Shown: piece after piece, positions 51,787 through 60,617 of the stretch
Layout: the number at the start of each line of letters is the position of its first letter
How positions within the stretch are numbered: the first letter of the stretch is position 1
Origin: Candidatus Poribacteria bacterium
Lineage (GTDB): Bacteria > Poribacteria > WGA-4E > WGA-3G
Assembly: GCA_028820845.1 (NCBI GenBank)
Contig: JAPPII010000122.1
Span: 41,975-105,974 of the forward strand
DNA: 64,000 nt
Direction of reading: 5' to 3'
The notes under the pieces: model-generated
Told to the model about the DNA's origin: nothing
What the model saw: the letters and a program-made list of their open reading frames with translations, nothing else
Databases searched by the model: none
Position numbers and translations under genes: made by a program

Positions 51787-52981
51787 TCAGCGTGACGGGA
51801 AAGTCCTCTTGGTAGTCATCAGCACCCCGATCAAGGGGGTTGTCATGAACCAATTTGCCGTTGAGCCAGACCTTGACGGCATCATCGCTCCCGACATACA
51901 TTGTAGTGTTCTGTTTGCGGGGCGAATTGAAGGCGATCGAACCGTAAGCGACGTGGTTATCTATATCGCCGCTGCCCAAGCCAATAGCGTTCACCGTCTC
52001 TCCGATGTTATTACCTCCTGTGGATCCGAGTTCACCCGGTGTCCACGCCCTGTTTCCGACCAGGGCACCAGCCTTTACACCATTTTTGGCAATTTGCTGC
52101 TCTTTCACGGCTCCGCCGCTGGCGGCCGCGAGGTAATCTCTTCCTGAAATAGCGGCAGCTTTACCGCCTTTTTGACCCGTCGAGACAATCATCCAGAGCC
52201 AAGGCCCCTCTATTTTTGGACCCGCTCCAGTAGCAGCTATTCCTTCCTCAACAAGTTCCTCCTCAATTATCGCTTCCTCAGCAAATCCTTCCTCAACAAC
52301 ACTATACGCCGTGCCATCTTCAAAACCAAAAAAGCCGCCCCAACGCCTGCCTCCACCATCATCTTGAACGGCAACAAGCAACACATTCCTTCCGCGTTTC
52401 AGCGTAACAGGGAAGGCTTCTTGGTAATCGTGAGCATAATTCCAATCAAGTTGATCGTGGACTAACTGTCCATTAAGCCAGACCCTGTGATTATCGTCAC
52501 TCCCGGCGAACATCAGCGTATTTTGTCTCCGAGGTGAATTCAAGATGATCGACCCGTAAGCAACTTTGTTACGACCACCTGTAAACAAAGCATTATAAGC
52601 ATCTATATTGATATTACCTGATTGTAGTATGAGACCCTCCAGTACCCGCAACATTCCGCTGATGTTATCAGGATCTGTTGCTGAGATGCTATGGGGAAAC
52701 CACTGCGCCCCCGTGTCTCCGAGTGCTGTGTAAGCCGTTGCGCCATTTTTGGCAATCTGATTCTCTGTCACGGCTCCGTTGGTGAAGGCTGCGAGGTGAT
52801 CCTTTCCTAAATCAGCATCAGTGGTGTCTTGACCCATTGGGACAATCGTCCAAAGCCAGGGACCCTCTATTTTCGGACCTGGTATTGGTTCTTCCATTAG
52901 TTGAGCCATTCCAAGGAAACAAGGACATACTACCATTAGAACCGTAATACAAATTAAAGGCAATTGGAAATAAAACCTCAT
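51758..52981 (-). CDS. Secreted protein with two PA14/CBM-like domains, second one truncated
   Basis: 407 residues. Signal sequence (LICITVLMVVCPCFLGMAQ), then two copies of a ~190-residue unit. Each begins GPKIEGPWLWxIV and contains KNGxxAxALGDTG-like text, then VAYGSIxxNSPRxQNT, a GSDDxxxVWLNGxLVHD block and FPVTLKxGxN. The GSDD-VWLNG-LVH block resembles PA14/beta-sandwich carbohydrate-binding modules. An acidic linker (EEAIIEEELVEEG) joins the two. The first unit continues past RGRNVLLVAVQDDGGGRRW, whereas the second stops after KGKNTLFL, running into the VOC remnant. So the 3' end is probably lost by a deletion or rearrangement. AGGAG precedes the start. Confidence 0.75.
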   Translation of the reverse strand: MRFYFQLPLICITVLMVVCPCFLGMAQLMEEPIPGPKIEGPWLWTIVPMGQDTTDADLGKDHLAAFTNGAVTENQIAKNGATAYTALGDTGAQWFPHSISATDPDNISGMLRVLEGLILQSGNINIDAYNALFTGGRNKVAYGSIILNSPRRQNTLMFAGSDDNHRVWLNGQLVHDQLDWNYAHDYQEAFPVTLKRGRNVLLVAVQDDGGGRRWGGFFGFEDGTAYSVVEEGFAEEAIIEEELVEEGIAATGAGPKIEGPWLWMIVSTGQKGGKAAAISGRDYLAAASGGAVKEQQIAKNGVKAGALVGNRAWTPGELGSTGGNNIGETVNAIGLGSGDIDNHVAYGSIAFNSPRKQNTTMYVGSDDAVKVWLNGKLVHDNPLDRGADDYQEDFPVTLKKGKNTLFL

Positions 52982-53297
52982 CGGTAATTTTTCTCCTTTT
53001 AAAATACTATAGACATTAACTTATATGAGGGTAGTTCATTATTCTAAGCGCGTAAATAGCTTGCCGTCAGCGTCCCTTCAAGGAGGGAATTGGGTGTTAA
53101 ATCCAGGCCCCATCTGGATTCTCAGCGAAAATATCATTACTTAGGCAAAGAAAAATATGAGAATGGGTTTCATTATCACAAATTTATTAGGATAATGGGT
53201 CTCATTATCAAAATAAGAATTAATTTTACACTTCGCATCGGGTACGGTTAGATGAGGTTTAAATAAGCATTTCTCAAAAGAATATCAGAACAGACAC
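52982..53297. other. Upstream region of the PA14-like gene with paired Fur-like sites, no gene
   Basis: 316 bp between the stop of the Uma2 gene and the start at 52981, both minus-strand. It holds the two palindromic sites at 53159-53209, and a 9-mer TCGGTAATT right at 52981 shared with the element at 10491. No coding frame is convincing. Confidence 0.6.
53159..53209 (-). promoter_or_regulatory. Pair of Fur-box-like operators
   Basis: Two 19-bp sites, GAGAATGGGTTTCATTATC (53159-53177) and GATAATGGGTCTCATTATC (53191-53209), 32 bp centre to centre. The second matches 15 of 19 positions of the classical Fur box GATAATGATAATCATTATC, with both 7-bp arms perfect. They overlap a possible minus-strand -35/-10 region (TTGATA then TAATAA). 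Confidence 0.55.
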
Positions 53298-54239
53298 CTA
53301 ACCTCCCCGGAGACGTTCTAATTCAGCCTCTAAAGCCTGTCGTCGTCTCGTTTCTTCTTCGGCACGCGCTTCCGCTTCTATTCTCAGACGCTGTTCCTCC
53401 ATTCTTAGACGCTCCTCTTCTATTCTCAGACGCTGTTCCTCCATTCTCAGACGCTCCTCTTCCATTCTCCGATGCTGCTCCTCCATTCTCCGATGCTGCT
53501 CCTCCATTCTCAGACGCTCCTCTTCCATTCTCCGATGCTGCTCCTCCATTCTCAGACGCTTCTCCTCTATTCTCAGATGCTCCTCTTCCATAGAAGTCGT
53601 GATTAGGGTGCCGTCCGGCAGATAGGGACGTAAGAGTCGCACTTCGTTAGGCAGGATATCCTCCCAGCGAAACAAGAGATTTAACGTCTCGCTGAACAAC
53701 CCCCCTTGCGTGTCCGGTAGGATTTCGCTGATGTCACCCGATGAACTTCGCCGCCACCCTCGAAACTCCGGCGGCTTCTCCATTTCAGGCTGATGGATGA
53801 AGTATTCTGGAACCCCCATGTCCATCAAATACAATTGAACTTTTTCATTCCGGTCTTGATTCGCCGTTGAATCCGAAAGGAATTCAAAAACTGCGGTGGG
53901 AACCGCACCTTCGGACCACGTGTAAAAACTGCGCCGTTGCGGAAATTTATCAACGCCTAAGACAACATAAACATCTGGCGCGACGACTTTTGTGAGGTCG
54001 CCTTTACGATAATAGATGAAATTGTCAACGCCAACATAGATATGCGGATTGATTGCAAAATATCGATAGAGTTGGTCAAAAAAGTTAGAAATCTGTTCCG
54101 CATGGTATCCTGTGGCAGCCATAGGTTCATCGTCCTCGCCGGGGTATCCTTCAATGGAGATCGTCGGTTTCCCACTCGCTTTTGGAAAGACAGGCATATA
54201 TTTTCTCTGCTTGAATTCAAAGTCTTTGAGAGTCTCCAT
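53298..54239 (-). CDS. Uma2-family protein with long repetitive coiled coil
   Basis: 313 residues. The N-terminal ~190 residues are Uma2: YGVDNFIYYRKGD-like strand, VVAPDVYVVLGV with the acidic residue, and PTAVFEFLSDSTANQD with the Glu. From ~210 to 300 the chain is a run of 7- and 14-residue units (RMEEERL, RMEEQHR, RIEEERL) forming a highly charged coiled coil, encoded by 21-bp repeats. Many Uma2 proteins have a coiled-coil tail, but this one is long and recently expanded. The promoter at 54352-54380 drives it. Function of the family unknown. Confidence 0.85.
   Translation of the reverse strand: METLKDFEFKQRKYMPVFPKASGKPTISIEGYPGEDDEPMAATGYHAEQISNFFDQLYRYFAINPHIYVGVDNFIYYRKGDLTKVVAPDVYVVLGVDKFPQRRSFYTWSEGAVPTAVFEFLSDSTANQDRNEKVQLYLMDMGVPEYFIHQPEMEKPPEFRGWRRSSSGDISEILPDTQGGLFSETLNLLFRWEDILPNEVRLLRPYLPDGTLITTSMEEEHLRIEEKRLRMEEQHRRMEEERLRMEEQHRRMEEQHRRMEEERLRMEEQRLRIEEERLRMEEQRLRIEAEARAEEETRRRQALEAELERLRGG
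53385..53600. repeat. 21-bp in-frame tandem repeats encoding the coiled coil
   Basis: About ten degenerate copies of a 21-bp unit (for example TCTTCCATTCTCCGATGCTG and TCTTCCATTCTCAGACGC), alternating in two flavours, all multiples of three so the coiled-coil register is kept. Confidence 0.8.
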
Positions 54240-54351
54240 AATTTTTTTCCTTGTGGGAGCCTAATGGGTTAAAGTGTTGAGCTCGTTGGTATTTGGAGAG
54301 TGTTCGAGTTTGATGTTTCGCGCACGCCAACCGCTGTGCTATTTTCATGTA

Positions 54352-54380
54352 ATTTTAGCAAAGTGCGTAGGGTTTGTCAA
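54352..54380 (-). promoter_or_regulatory. Sigma-70 promoter for the coiled-coil Uma2 gene
   Basis: Minus-strand TTGACA (54375-54380), a 17-bp spacer and TAAAAT (54352-54357), ~110 bp before the ATG at 54239. Confidence 0.72.
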
Positions 54381-54414
54381 GTCAAAACCGATAAGATAAG
54401 CAGCAGGAGATAGG

Positions 54415-56325
54415 TTACCAATCCTTAAAGGGGAATATCCGGGTCTCTGTCGCCATTCCGTAAAAACTCCAGAGACTCCCCGCCACGAACTCGCCGAGAA
54501 TTAATCCGAGGAAGAAAGGTGCTGCTTTCCGATGTAATTGTAACCCGCCTTGTTTGATAATCAACCATTTTGCAACGGTGCTAATCACAAGCGAGATCCA
54601 AAGCCAGTTCATGCACCAATCCGCCGCACCGGAAACAGCATATCCTACAGCATGGAAAGGCCACCAAAAGAACCGCATCCGTAAAAACATCAACAGGAAC
54701 GTGAACCCCATACCGATGCCCATAGCAGATACTTCAGGAATGTTCGGTCCCATCGGAAAGTTGAGTTGTTTTTGGAGCCTCTCGAAAGGATGTCGTGCAA
54801 AACCTCCGGCTGCCCCAAAGTGATACACATCGTGCAAGTATGCCCAGAAAGAACCAATTGAACCCACAAGTGCTGCTAAGAGCATTACCCATACCAACGG
54901 TTTCGGATTAAACCGTGCCCGGGAGGCAAGTTGGAAACCTTCTAACTGATGCGGCATTGGATGGCTACGGTGCGCTCGGTTAAAGAAAAACAGAAAGGAA
55001 AGTGCTGTAAGGTTGGAACCCCCCATCCCTCGCGATCCCAGAATCGTCGGTAAGGCATAGTCGGGTCCCATAAAATGGAGATCGTGCGCTGGCGCGCCTG
55101 ATTCTACCCGCATCCGTGTGATTCCCGTTGACAACGCGAAATACATCGCGAAAAAGGCAATACCCAGCGAAATACTGATACCTATCTTTACAGAAAACGC
55201 TATAAGATAGACGCAGCCCAACACAATACCTATGATCGCAGTTCGGTATCGCATCGGTTCAACCGATTCGTCGAGGCTTGAGCGTCCCGTGAATACCTGT
55301 CTGAAAACCTCTGCGAGGTACTTTCGACTTGCCCATATCGCGAAAATCGCCAGTCCGAGATATGCGCCCAAGGACTGCTGCCGGTCGTACGGAAAACCAG
55401 GTAACCCGCGAACGCCAATGATTGCCCCGGCAACCCGTTGCATCTTGCGAAATAGATAGAAAAACCAACAGGAAAACGATAAATCCAGAGGCATAAAGAA
55501 TCCGAGTCCAATGACGAACGGATAGATAGAAAAAGGTGTCCAACCGATCGCACTCCAAGGCTTGTCCGTGAAAAAATGGCTGATATTCCGAAACCGGACA
55601 CCAATAATGGGAATCGTCGGAAAAAGATAGCTGAACCCATTCACAAGATTGAGGAGTGAGACGAGGATAAAGGCTGTCCAGAATACTCTACCCCGATAAA
55701 ACTTCGCACCGCTGTCCCGCGTCATCTCTAACGGCAGTTGGATGATCGGATAGGCAAGTTTTTCGCGCTCCGTCCACTGCTTCCGCAACACAACGTTGAT
55801 GCACAACATCACGAACACAAGCACTACAATAAAACTCGTCCACCACAGCGTCGGACCGAGCCATGCCTGTAGCACCTCTACCCGATAAAGCGTTGTTTGT
55901 CCTTCGTAAAACCCCTCTAATATACCCTTATCTTGGACAGTGCCCCACGTTGGCATGTATCGGTGGAGAAGTTCCCGCCATTCGTTTTCAGGCGTATCGT
56001 ACCAGAAAACGTGTCCAATCATCGGGATTAACACTTGTGTATGGTCGTGTGAGGCGATAGCACTCGCCATACAAAGCATCACGTAAATAACAAGCAGCTC
56101 GCCGTGGGTCATTGCCCACTGCCGCTTTATCCGCCGGACGAGCAGGTTCAGGAGCGTAATCACAAACACAAAGAAGACGGCGTTGAAAAACAGGGACATT
56201 GTCGTCGGAAAAAGCCCCCACCAGACCATCTCCGTATACATAATCCAATAGCAGTTGATTGGGATAAGGATTAGCGATACTATAACCGATTTTAAAGTGA
56301 CACCACGGGTTAAAGTGTCAGACAT
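54415..56325 (-). CDS. DUF6785-family polytopic membrane protein
   Basis: 636 residues with about 12-14 hydrophobic segments. Family-like markers are TEMVWWGLFPTTMSLFFNAV near the N-terminus, MTHGELLVIYVMLCMASAIA, REKLAYPIIQLPLEMT, an EYGxARMRVESGAPAHDLH-type loop (here TRMRVESGAPAHDLHFMGPD) and LRMRFFWWPFHAVGYAVSG near the end. It looks related to the OPT oligopeptide-transporter-like fold, but transport has not been shown to my knowledge. Common in Planctomycetes/Poribacteria-type genomes. Single gene. Confidence 0.8.
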   Translation of the reverse strand: MSDTLTRGVTLKSVIVSLILIPINCYWIMYTEMVWWGLFPTTMSLFFNAVFFVFVITLLNLLVRRIKRQWAMTHGELLVIYVMLCMASAIASHDHTQVLIPMIGHVFWYDTPENEWRELLHRYMPTWGTVQDKGILEGFYEGQTTLYRVEVLQAWLGPTLWWTSFIVVLVFVMLCINVVLRKQWTEREKLAYPIIQLPLEMTRDSGAKFYRGRVFWTAFILVSLLNLVNGFSYLFPTIPIIGVRFRNISHFFTDKPWSAIGWTPFSIYPFVIGLGFFMPLDLSFSCWFFYLFRKMQRVAGAIIGVRGLPGFPYDRQQSLGAYLGLAIFAIWASRKYLAEVFRQVFTGRSSLDESVEPMRYRTAIIGIVLGCVYLIAFSVKIGISISLGIAFFAMYFALSTGITRMRVESGAPAHDLHFMGPDYALPTILGSRGMGGSNLTALSFLFFFNRAHRSHPMPHQLEGFQLASRARFNPKPLVWVMLLAALVGSIGSFWAYLHDVYHFGAAGGFARHPFERLQKQLNFPMGPNIPEVSAMGIGMGFTFLLMFLRMRFFWWPFHAVGYAVSGAADWCMNWLWISLVISTVAKWLIIKQGGLQLHRKAAPFFLGLILGEFVAGSLWSFYGMATETRIFPFKDW

Positions 56326-56462
56326 TTCGTTCTCCTGATGGTAATCGTCTGAACTGTGATTTTTGTGATTCTGTGATTTCTGTGATAAGAGGGACTTCTT
56401 GTGTAAAAATTCCCCAGTATAAAATTACCGATTTGCATAATTTTTAAATCAATCCATGTTAT

Positions 56463-58595
56463 CTATTCTGTGGCCGCTCGGAGCATCTGTACAATGTTTA
56501 GGTTTCCCTTTGATTCTGCGAGGGTCAATGCCGTATTCCCCTGTCTATTTTTTAGGGAGATATCAGCACGCTGCTCAAGTAAAAGTTGGACGATATCTGG
56601 AAGCCCTCGCCACGCTGCATACATCAACGCCGTTTCACCCGTTCGGTTTTGCGCGTTTACCGCCGCGCCTTTTTCAAGCAACCGTCTGGTTATCTCCAAG
56701 TCTCCTATTTTATGGATACTAAAGATTAAGGGTGTATTGCCGTTGGTGTCCGGGACGTTCACATCTGCTCCATTTTCAACGAAAAACAGTACTATCTCCG
56801 CATACCCCTTTTCTGCAGCAATGTGCAACGGAGTCCTGCCGAGTGCATCTTTTATATTTACATCTGTATTCGTGCTACGAACCGTTGCAATGTCGTTTGT
56901 CCACACGGCTTTAAGAAGCGTCCCTTCCGGTGTATCCGAAAATTCGGAAATAACGTGTTCTCGATTTACCGGTAGATTTTCAAAAGTTTGCACGACACCG
57001 CTCTGCCATCTCACCTCAAGTCTATCAACACTGGCATTTGCCCCTAAACCGAAGTGGAGGCGGGGGTCATGACTCGATAGATAACTTGCCCCTGGATTTA
57101 CCTCTTGGACCTGTGTCCGTTCACCTGCCCTCAAGGTGACGCGCGTCCCAACCCCGTCGCGACTGCTGATAACACCGACGGTCTTAATGCGTATCCAATT
57201 ATGCGCTGGCGTGCTGTCGTTTCGTAATAAGGTGATAGGACCATCAGAGTGTGTGACGAGCAGGTCCACATCTCCATCATTGTCATAATCGCCGAAGAGC
57301 GCGCCTCGACTCACCGCTTTGCGTTGAAAATAAGCACCAGCACTTTCGGAAATTTCTTGGAAAGTAGCGTCTCCGCTATTCCGAAAGAGTTGATTGGGTT
57401 GACGATAGGTCAAAACATCGTGTGTCTCCTCAATATTGTCGATGATATGTCCGTTAGCGATGAAGATGTCCCGCCAACCGTCGTTATCTGCATCAAAGAA
57501 GCCTGTGCCGAACCCGACAAAGTGGAAGCTCTCTTTACCGAGATGTGCCTCGTAAATAACATCTGTAAATGTGCCATCGCCATTGTTGCGATAGAGCGCA
57601 TTGGTTTCATAAGATAAGTTTGTGACAAAGATATCCATCCACCCGTCACCGTTGTAATCGTCAGCAGCGACACCCATACCCGCCTGTGCAATACCGTCGA
57701 AACTGTAGGCGCATCCGGCAAGCAGCGAAATTTCGCTGAATGTGCCGTCCCCGTTATTGTAGAAGAAATCGTTTCGGGTATCGTCATTGGCAATATAAAG
57801 ATCAGAAATACCGTCATTGTTGAAATCGGCTGAAACGACCCCTAATCCTTTACCGTGAAACATGCCACCAATCCCACCTACACCGGCTTCTTGACTAACG
57901 TCCGTGAACGTTCCATCCCCATTGTTGCGGTAAAGTCTATCAGGCGCGCCTTCAAATAAAGAAGGATGGCAATAAGTATGTGTGTTACCTTCTCCGCACG
58001 GACGATACGTAACATCGCGTGCATACACGAGGTAGTTAACAACGAAGAGATCAAGGTGTCCATCTCGATTGTAGTCGAGAAAAGTCGCGCTGCTGCTCCA
58101 GCTCGGATCGCCGACACCCGCAAGGCGTGTGACATCCGTGAACGTTCCGTCCCCGTTGTTGCGGTAGAGCACATTCGCACCGACATTGGTTACATAAATA
58201 TCTACGTTCCCATCGTTGTTATAGTCGGCGCAAGCGACTCCCTGTCCATAGTTACCTCGGTTACCAACCTCAGCGGTTATAGTGATGTCAGTAAATGTGC
58301 CGTCACCGTTGTTTTGATAGAGCGCACTGGAGACCTGTTTCGCTGAAGCGGATGTGTCCCAATAACCGCTGTTGACGAGATAGACATCGAGATAACCGTC
58401 GTTGTTTGCCTCAAAAAACGCGCCACCAGAGCCGAGGGTTTCCGGTAGGTGATACGCACCTTCGGCACCGTTGATATGTCGAAAATCAATTCCTGATCCT
58501 GCAGTCACATCGACGAATTCGACCGCAGCGGATGACAGCAATGAAAGGAGACATGTAAGGAATAGGACAAAGATAGATATATTTTTATTTTTCAT
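56463..58595 (-). CDS. FG-GAP/ASPIC-UnbV protein with C-terminal ankyrin repeats
   Basis: 710 residues from ATG 58595, giving a signal peptide (NISIFVLFLTCLLSLLSSAA); ATGs further up lie within the preceding gene. Residues ~30-410 are FG-GAP/VCBS propeller repeats with calcium loops (DYNNDGNVDIYV, DYNRDGHLDLFV, DFNNDGISDLYI, DYDNDGDVDLLV). Then comes an ASPIC/UnbV domain (GVGTRVTLRAGERTQVQEVN; HFGLGANASVDRLEVRWQSG). The last ~150 residues are four or five ankyrin repeats (ALGRTPLHIAAEKGYAEIVL, NGNTPLIFSI, TGETALMYAAWRGLPDIVQL). Exported. Its start overlaps the formylglycine-enzyme-like gene by 11 nt. Confidence 0.88.
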   Translation of the reverse strand: MKNKNISIFVLFLTCLLSLLSSAAVEFVDVTAGSGIDFRHINGAEGAYHLPETLGSGGAFFEANNDGYLDVYLVNSGYWDTSASAKQVSSALYQNNGDGTFTDITITAEVGNRGNYGQGVACADYNNDGNVDIYVTNVGANVLYRNNGDGTFTDVTRLAGVGDPSWSSSATFLDYNRDGHLDLFVVNYLVYARDVTYRPCGEGNTHTYCHPSLFEGAPDRLYRNNGDGTFTDVSQEAGVGGIGGMFHGKGLGVVSADFNNDGISDLYIANDDTRNDFFYNNGDGTFSEISLLAGCAYSFDGIAQAGMGVAADDYNGDGWMDIFVTNLSYETNALYRNNGDGTFTDVIYEAHLGKESFHFVGFGTGFFDADNDGWRDIFIANGHIIDNIEETHDVLTYRQPNQLFRNSGDATFQEISESAGAYFQRKAVSRGALFGDYDNDGDVDLLVTHSDGPITLLRNDSTPAHNWIRIKTVGVISSRDGVGTRVTLRAGERTQVQEVNPGASYLSSHDPRLHFGLGANASVDRLEVRWQSGVVQTFENLPVNREHVISEFSDTPEGTLLKAVWTNDIATVRSTNTDVNIKDALGRTPLHIAAEKGYAEIVLFFVENGADVNVPDTNGNTPLIFSIHKIGDLEITRRLLEKGAAVNAQNRTGETALMYAAWRGLPDIVQLLLEQRADISLKNRQGNTALTLAESKGNLNIVQMLRAATE

Positions 58596-59418
58596 TGAGA
58601 GAATCGGCATCTTTCGCCAGACGGAATCCGATAAAGCTGGTACCAATTTCTGGATATTGACCGATTCGTGTTGAACACCGCGCCAGCATTTCAGCGTTCA
58701 ACCAGGATCCGCCTCTCACAACACGCCGGCTGCCAACCGCGGGGCCTGTTGGATTTCGATCGGGTGTGTGATGATAAAATGTTTCTGAATACCAATCCGC
58801 TACCCACTCCCACACATTGCCCGCCATATCCTGTGTCCCATAAGGACTTACACCTGTCGCGTAAGACCCTACGGGTTGCAAATGTGCATCCGATTGATCC
58901 CAAACGTTCGCGTGGATGTTTCTGCTCTTAATACGCTGTTTGAAAGTGTTCCCCCAGGGCCAGCGTCTCGCATTCGTGCCGCGTGCTGCCTTTTCCCATT
59001 CAGCTTCCGTTGGGAGCCGCATGCCTCGCCACGCTGCATAGGCGGCAGCAGAATGCCACGATACACCAACCACTGGGTGATCGGGTTTTGTTTTGGCAAT
59101 CTCGGGCCAGGTGCCGAACCCGCCGCCATAACTGATGGGGGTGTGTTCACTACCAGCACCACCGGTTTCAAGCCAAAACCGATAATATTCGACATTGGTG
59201 ACCTCCGTCTTACCGATATAGTAAGCATTCAGATAGATTTTATGCATCGGTGCTTCGTTCGGTAGGTCTGTATCGCTGCCCATAATGAAGGTGCCAGCAG
59301 GTATCAGGCAGAGATTAGGTTCTGCCAATACAGACGACGGATCCGCGAGAAAGGCGTAAAGTAATAAGCATAATGTAGGTAAAATATATTCACTTCGATT
59401 GTGATGTAAGTCGTTCAT
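58585..59418 (-). CDS. Formylglycine-generating-enzyme (SUMF1) fold protein lacking the first catalytic Cys
   Basis: 277 residues. A signal segment (TLCLLLYAFLADPSSVLA) and then the FGE-sulfatase fold: LIPAGTFIMGSD, YYIGKTEVTNVEYYRFW, HPVVGVSWHSAAAYAAWRGM, RLPTEAEWEKAARG, DMAGNVWEWVADWY and RRVVRGGSWLNAEMLARCST. In true enzymes the stretch after RGGS carries two cysteines, and the first position is filled here by Asn (SWLN), with only the later Cys in ARC. So formylglycine formation is unlikely; a structural or binding role is more probable. Overlaps its upstream TPR neighbour by 29 nt and its downstream neighbour by 11 nt. Confidence 0.88.
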   Translation of the reverse strand: MNDLHHNRSEYILPTLCLLLYAFLADPSSVLAEPNLCLIPAGTFIMGSDTDLPNEAPMHKIYLNAYYIGKTEVTNVEYYRFWLETGGAGSEHTPISYGGGFGTWPEIAKTKPDHPVVGVSWHSAAAYAAWRGMRLPTEAEWEKAARGTNARRWPWGNTFKQRIKSRNIHANVWDQSDAHLQPVGSYATGVSPYGTQDMAGNVWEWVADWYSETFYHHTPDRNPTGPAVGSRRVVRGGSWLNAEMLARCSTRIGQYPEIGTSFIGFRLAKDADSLNEK

Positions 59419-60550
59419 ATTCTCGATAGATTTTCTCGGCTTCTGACTGTGCCCCGGAGCGTTCGTATGCTTTAGAAAGGTTCAGGTAGAAACGCGGTTC
59501 GGAGGGCTGTAAACGGATAGCGGTCTGGTATTGTTCAATCGCTTCGGGATACTGTTCTAACATTAAATAGGCACCCGCTAAACTGTTACGGTACGTTGCA
59601 ACGTTGGGTTTTTGCTGGATCACCTTCTGGTACATTGTGATTGTTTGCTTGTAGTTCTGCTGTTGGAAGTGCGCGTATCCGAGTGCCTCATAGCCTCGGA
59701 TCTCTTGTGGTGCGAGCGCGATGTAACGTTCCAAGGATTGCGTCCCCTCATCCCATAACTGTCGCTTCAATTGGAGTCTGCCGAGTTGATACCATGCCTC
59801 AGCGTTGGTAGGCGCCTGTCGCGTAAATCTTTTCAGATGCGTTAGCTGTTCTTCCTCAACGGAAAGCGTTTCAAACCGTTGTAAATTTTCCCGTGCTGCT
59901 TCTATTTCACCAATGCGCCGATATGCCGTTCCTAAACTGAAATGTGCTTTGGCATGGTACGGGTCGATTTCAATGAGTGCTTTCAGTGTATCTATAGCCG
60001 GGGTCCACGCTTCCTTCTGAAGGAAAGCAGTCGCGAGTGTATAACGCGCCGTCTGTGAAACAGGGTTCAGCTTTACAGCCTTCTGAAGTTCTTGAATCGC
60101 AGCATCCGTTGAATTTTCACGGAAATGGACGATACCTAACAGGGTCCTGGCACGGGCATGATTTCCGTCGAGTGTTATCGCTTTCTGTAGAACGGCTTTC
60201 GCCTTTGGGATGTCTCCTAATTGGATGAGCAGCACATCGCCGAGTTCGCAATATGCCTCGATATAATTTTCATCTGCCGAAACAGCACGCTGAAACGCTT
60301 CGGCAGCGTCGCGATATTTCTCGAAGCCGCTGTAAATTAATCCCAAAACACAGTGCGCATCCGCCAATGACGCATCTAAGGCAACTGCTTTCTCCAAAAC
60401 GGTTTGTGCTTTTTCCTGTTCTCCAAACGTAAGGGCGCGTAATCCAGCGTCATACAACCGCGCTGCTTCAGGATTATATCGAGGTGCGGCAATTGTGAGT
60501 GAGGTTTGTAACAATATGAGGAATACAAGGGTGGATTTGAAGGGTATCAT
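59390..60550 (-). CDS. Exported TPR protein
   Basis: 386 residues. Signal peptide (STLVFLILLQTSLTIAAP) and then roughly ten TPR units, such as ADAHCVLGLIYSGFEKYRDA, AEAFQRAVSADENYIEAYCE, AKAHFSLGTAYRRIGEIEAA and YPEAIEQYQTAIRLQPSEPR. Acts as a protein-binding scaffold in the periplasm. First gene in an overlapping run of three (TPR, FGE-fold, FG-GAP-ankyrin), so the three products are probably made together and may form a complex; that is inference from gene order. A perfect hairpin lies 24 bp upstream. Confidence 0.87.
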   Translation of the reverse strand: MIPFKSTLVFLILLQTSLTIAAPRYNPEAARLYDAGLRALTFGEQEKAQTVLEKAVALDASLADAHCVLGLIYSGFEKYRDAAEAFQRAVSADENYIEAYCELGDVLLIQLGDIPKAKAVLQKAITLDGNHARARTLLGIVHFRENSTDAAIQELQKAVKLNPVSQTARYTLATAFLQKEAWTPAIDTLKALIEIDPYHAKAHFSLGTAYRRIGEIEAARENLQRFETLSVEEEQLTHLKRFTRQAPTNAEAWYQLGRLQLKRQLWDEGTQSLERYIALAPQEIRGYEALGYAHFQQQNYKQTITMYQKVIQQKPNVATYRNSLAGAYLMLEQYPEAIEQYQTAIRLQPSEPRFYLNLSKAYERSGAQSEAEKIYREYERLTSQSK

Positions 60551-60573
60551 GGAATTAAGGAAACGGTTGGGAG

Positions 60574-60595
60574 GGACGGAGTTTTAACTCCGTCC
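60574..60595. repeat. Perfect 10-bp hairpin GGACGGAGTT-TT-AACTCCGTCC
   Basis: Located between the start of the TPR gene and the stop of the LamG gene, both minus-strand. No T-tract on the minus strand, so a REP-like element; it could still slow or end transcription from the LamG gene. Confidence 0.7.
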
Positions 60596-60617
60596 GCTGT
60601 TGTGATAAGTGGCATCG

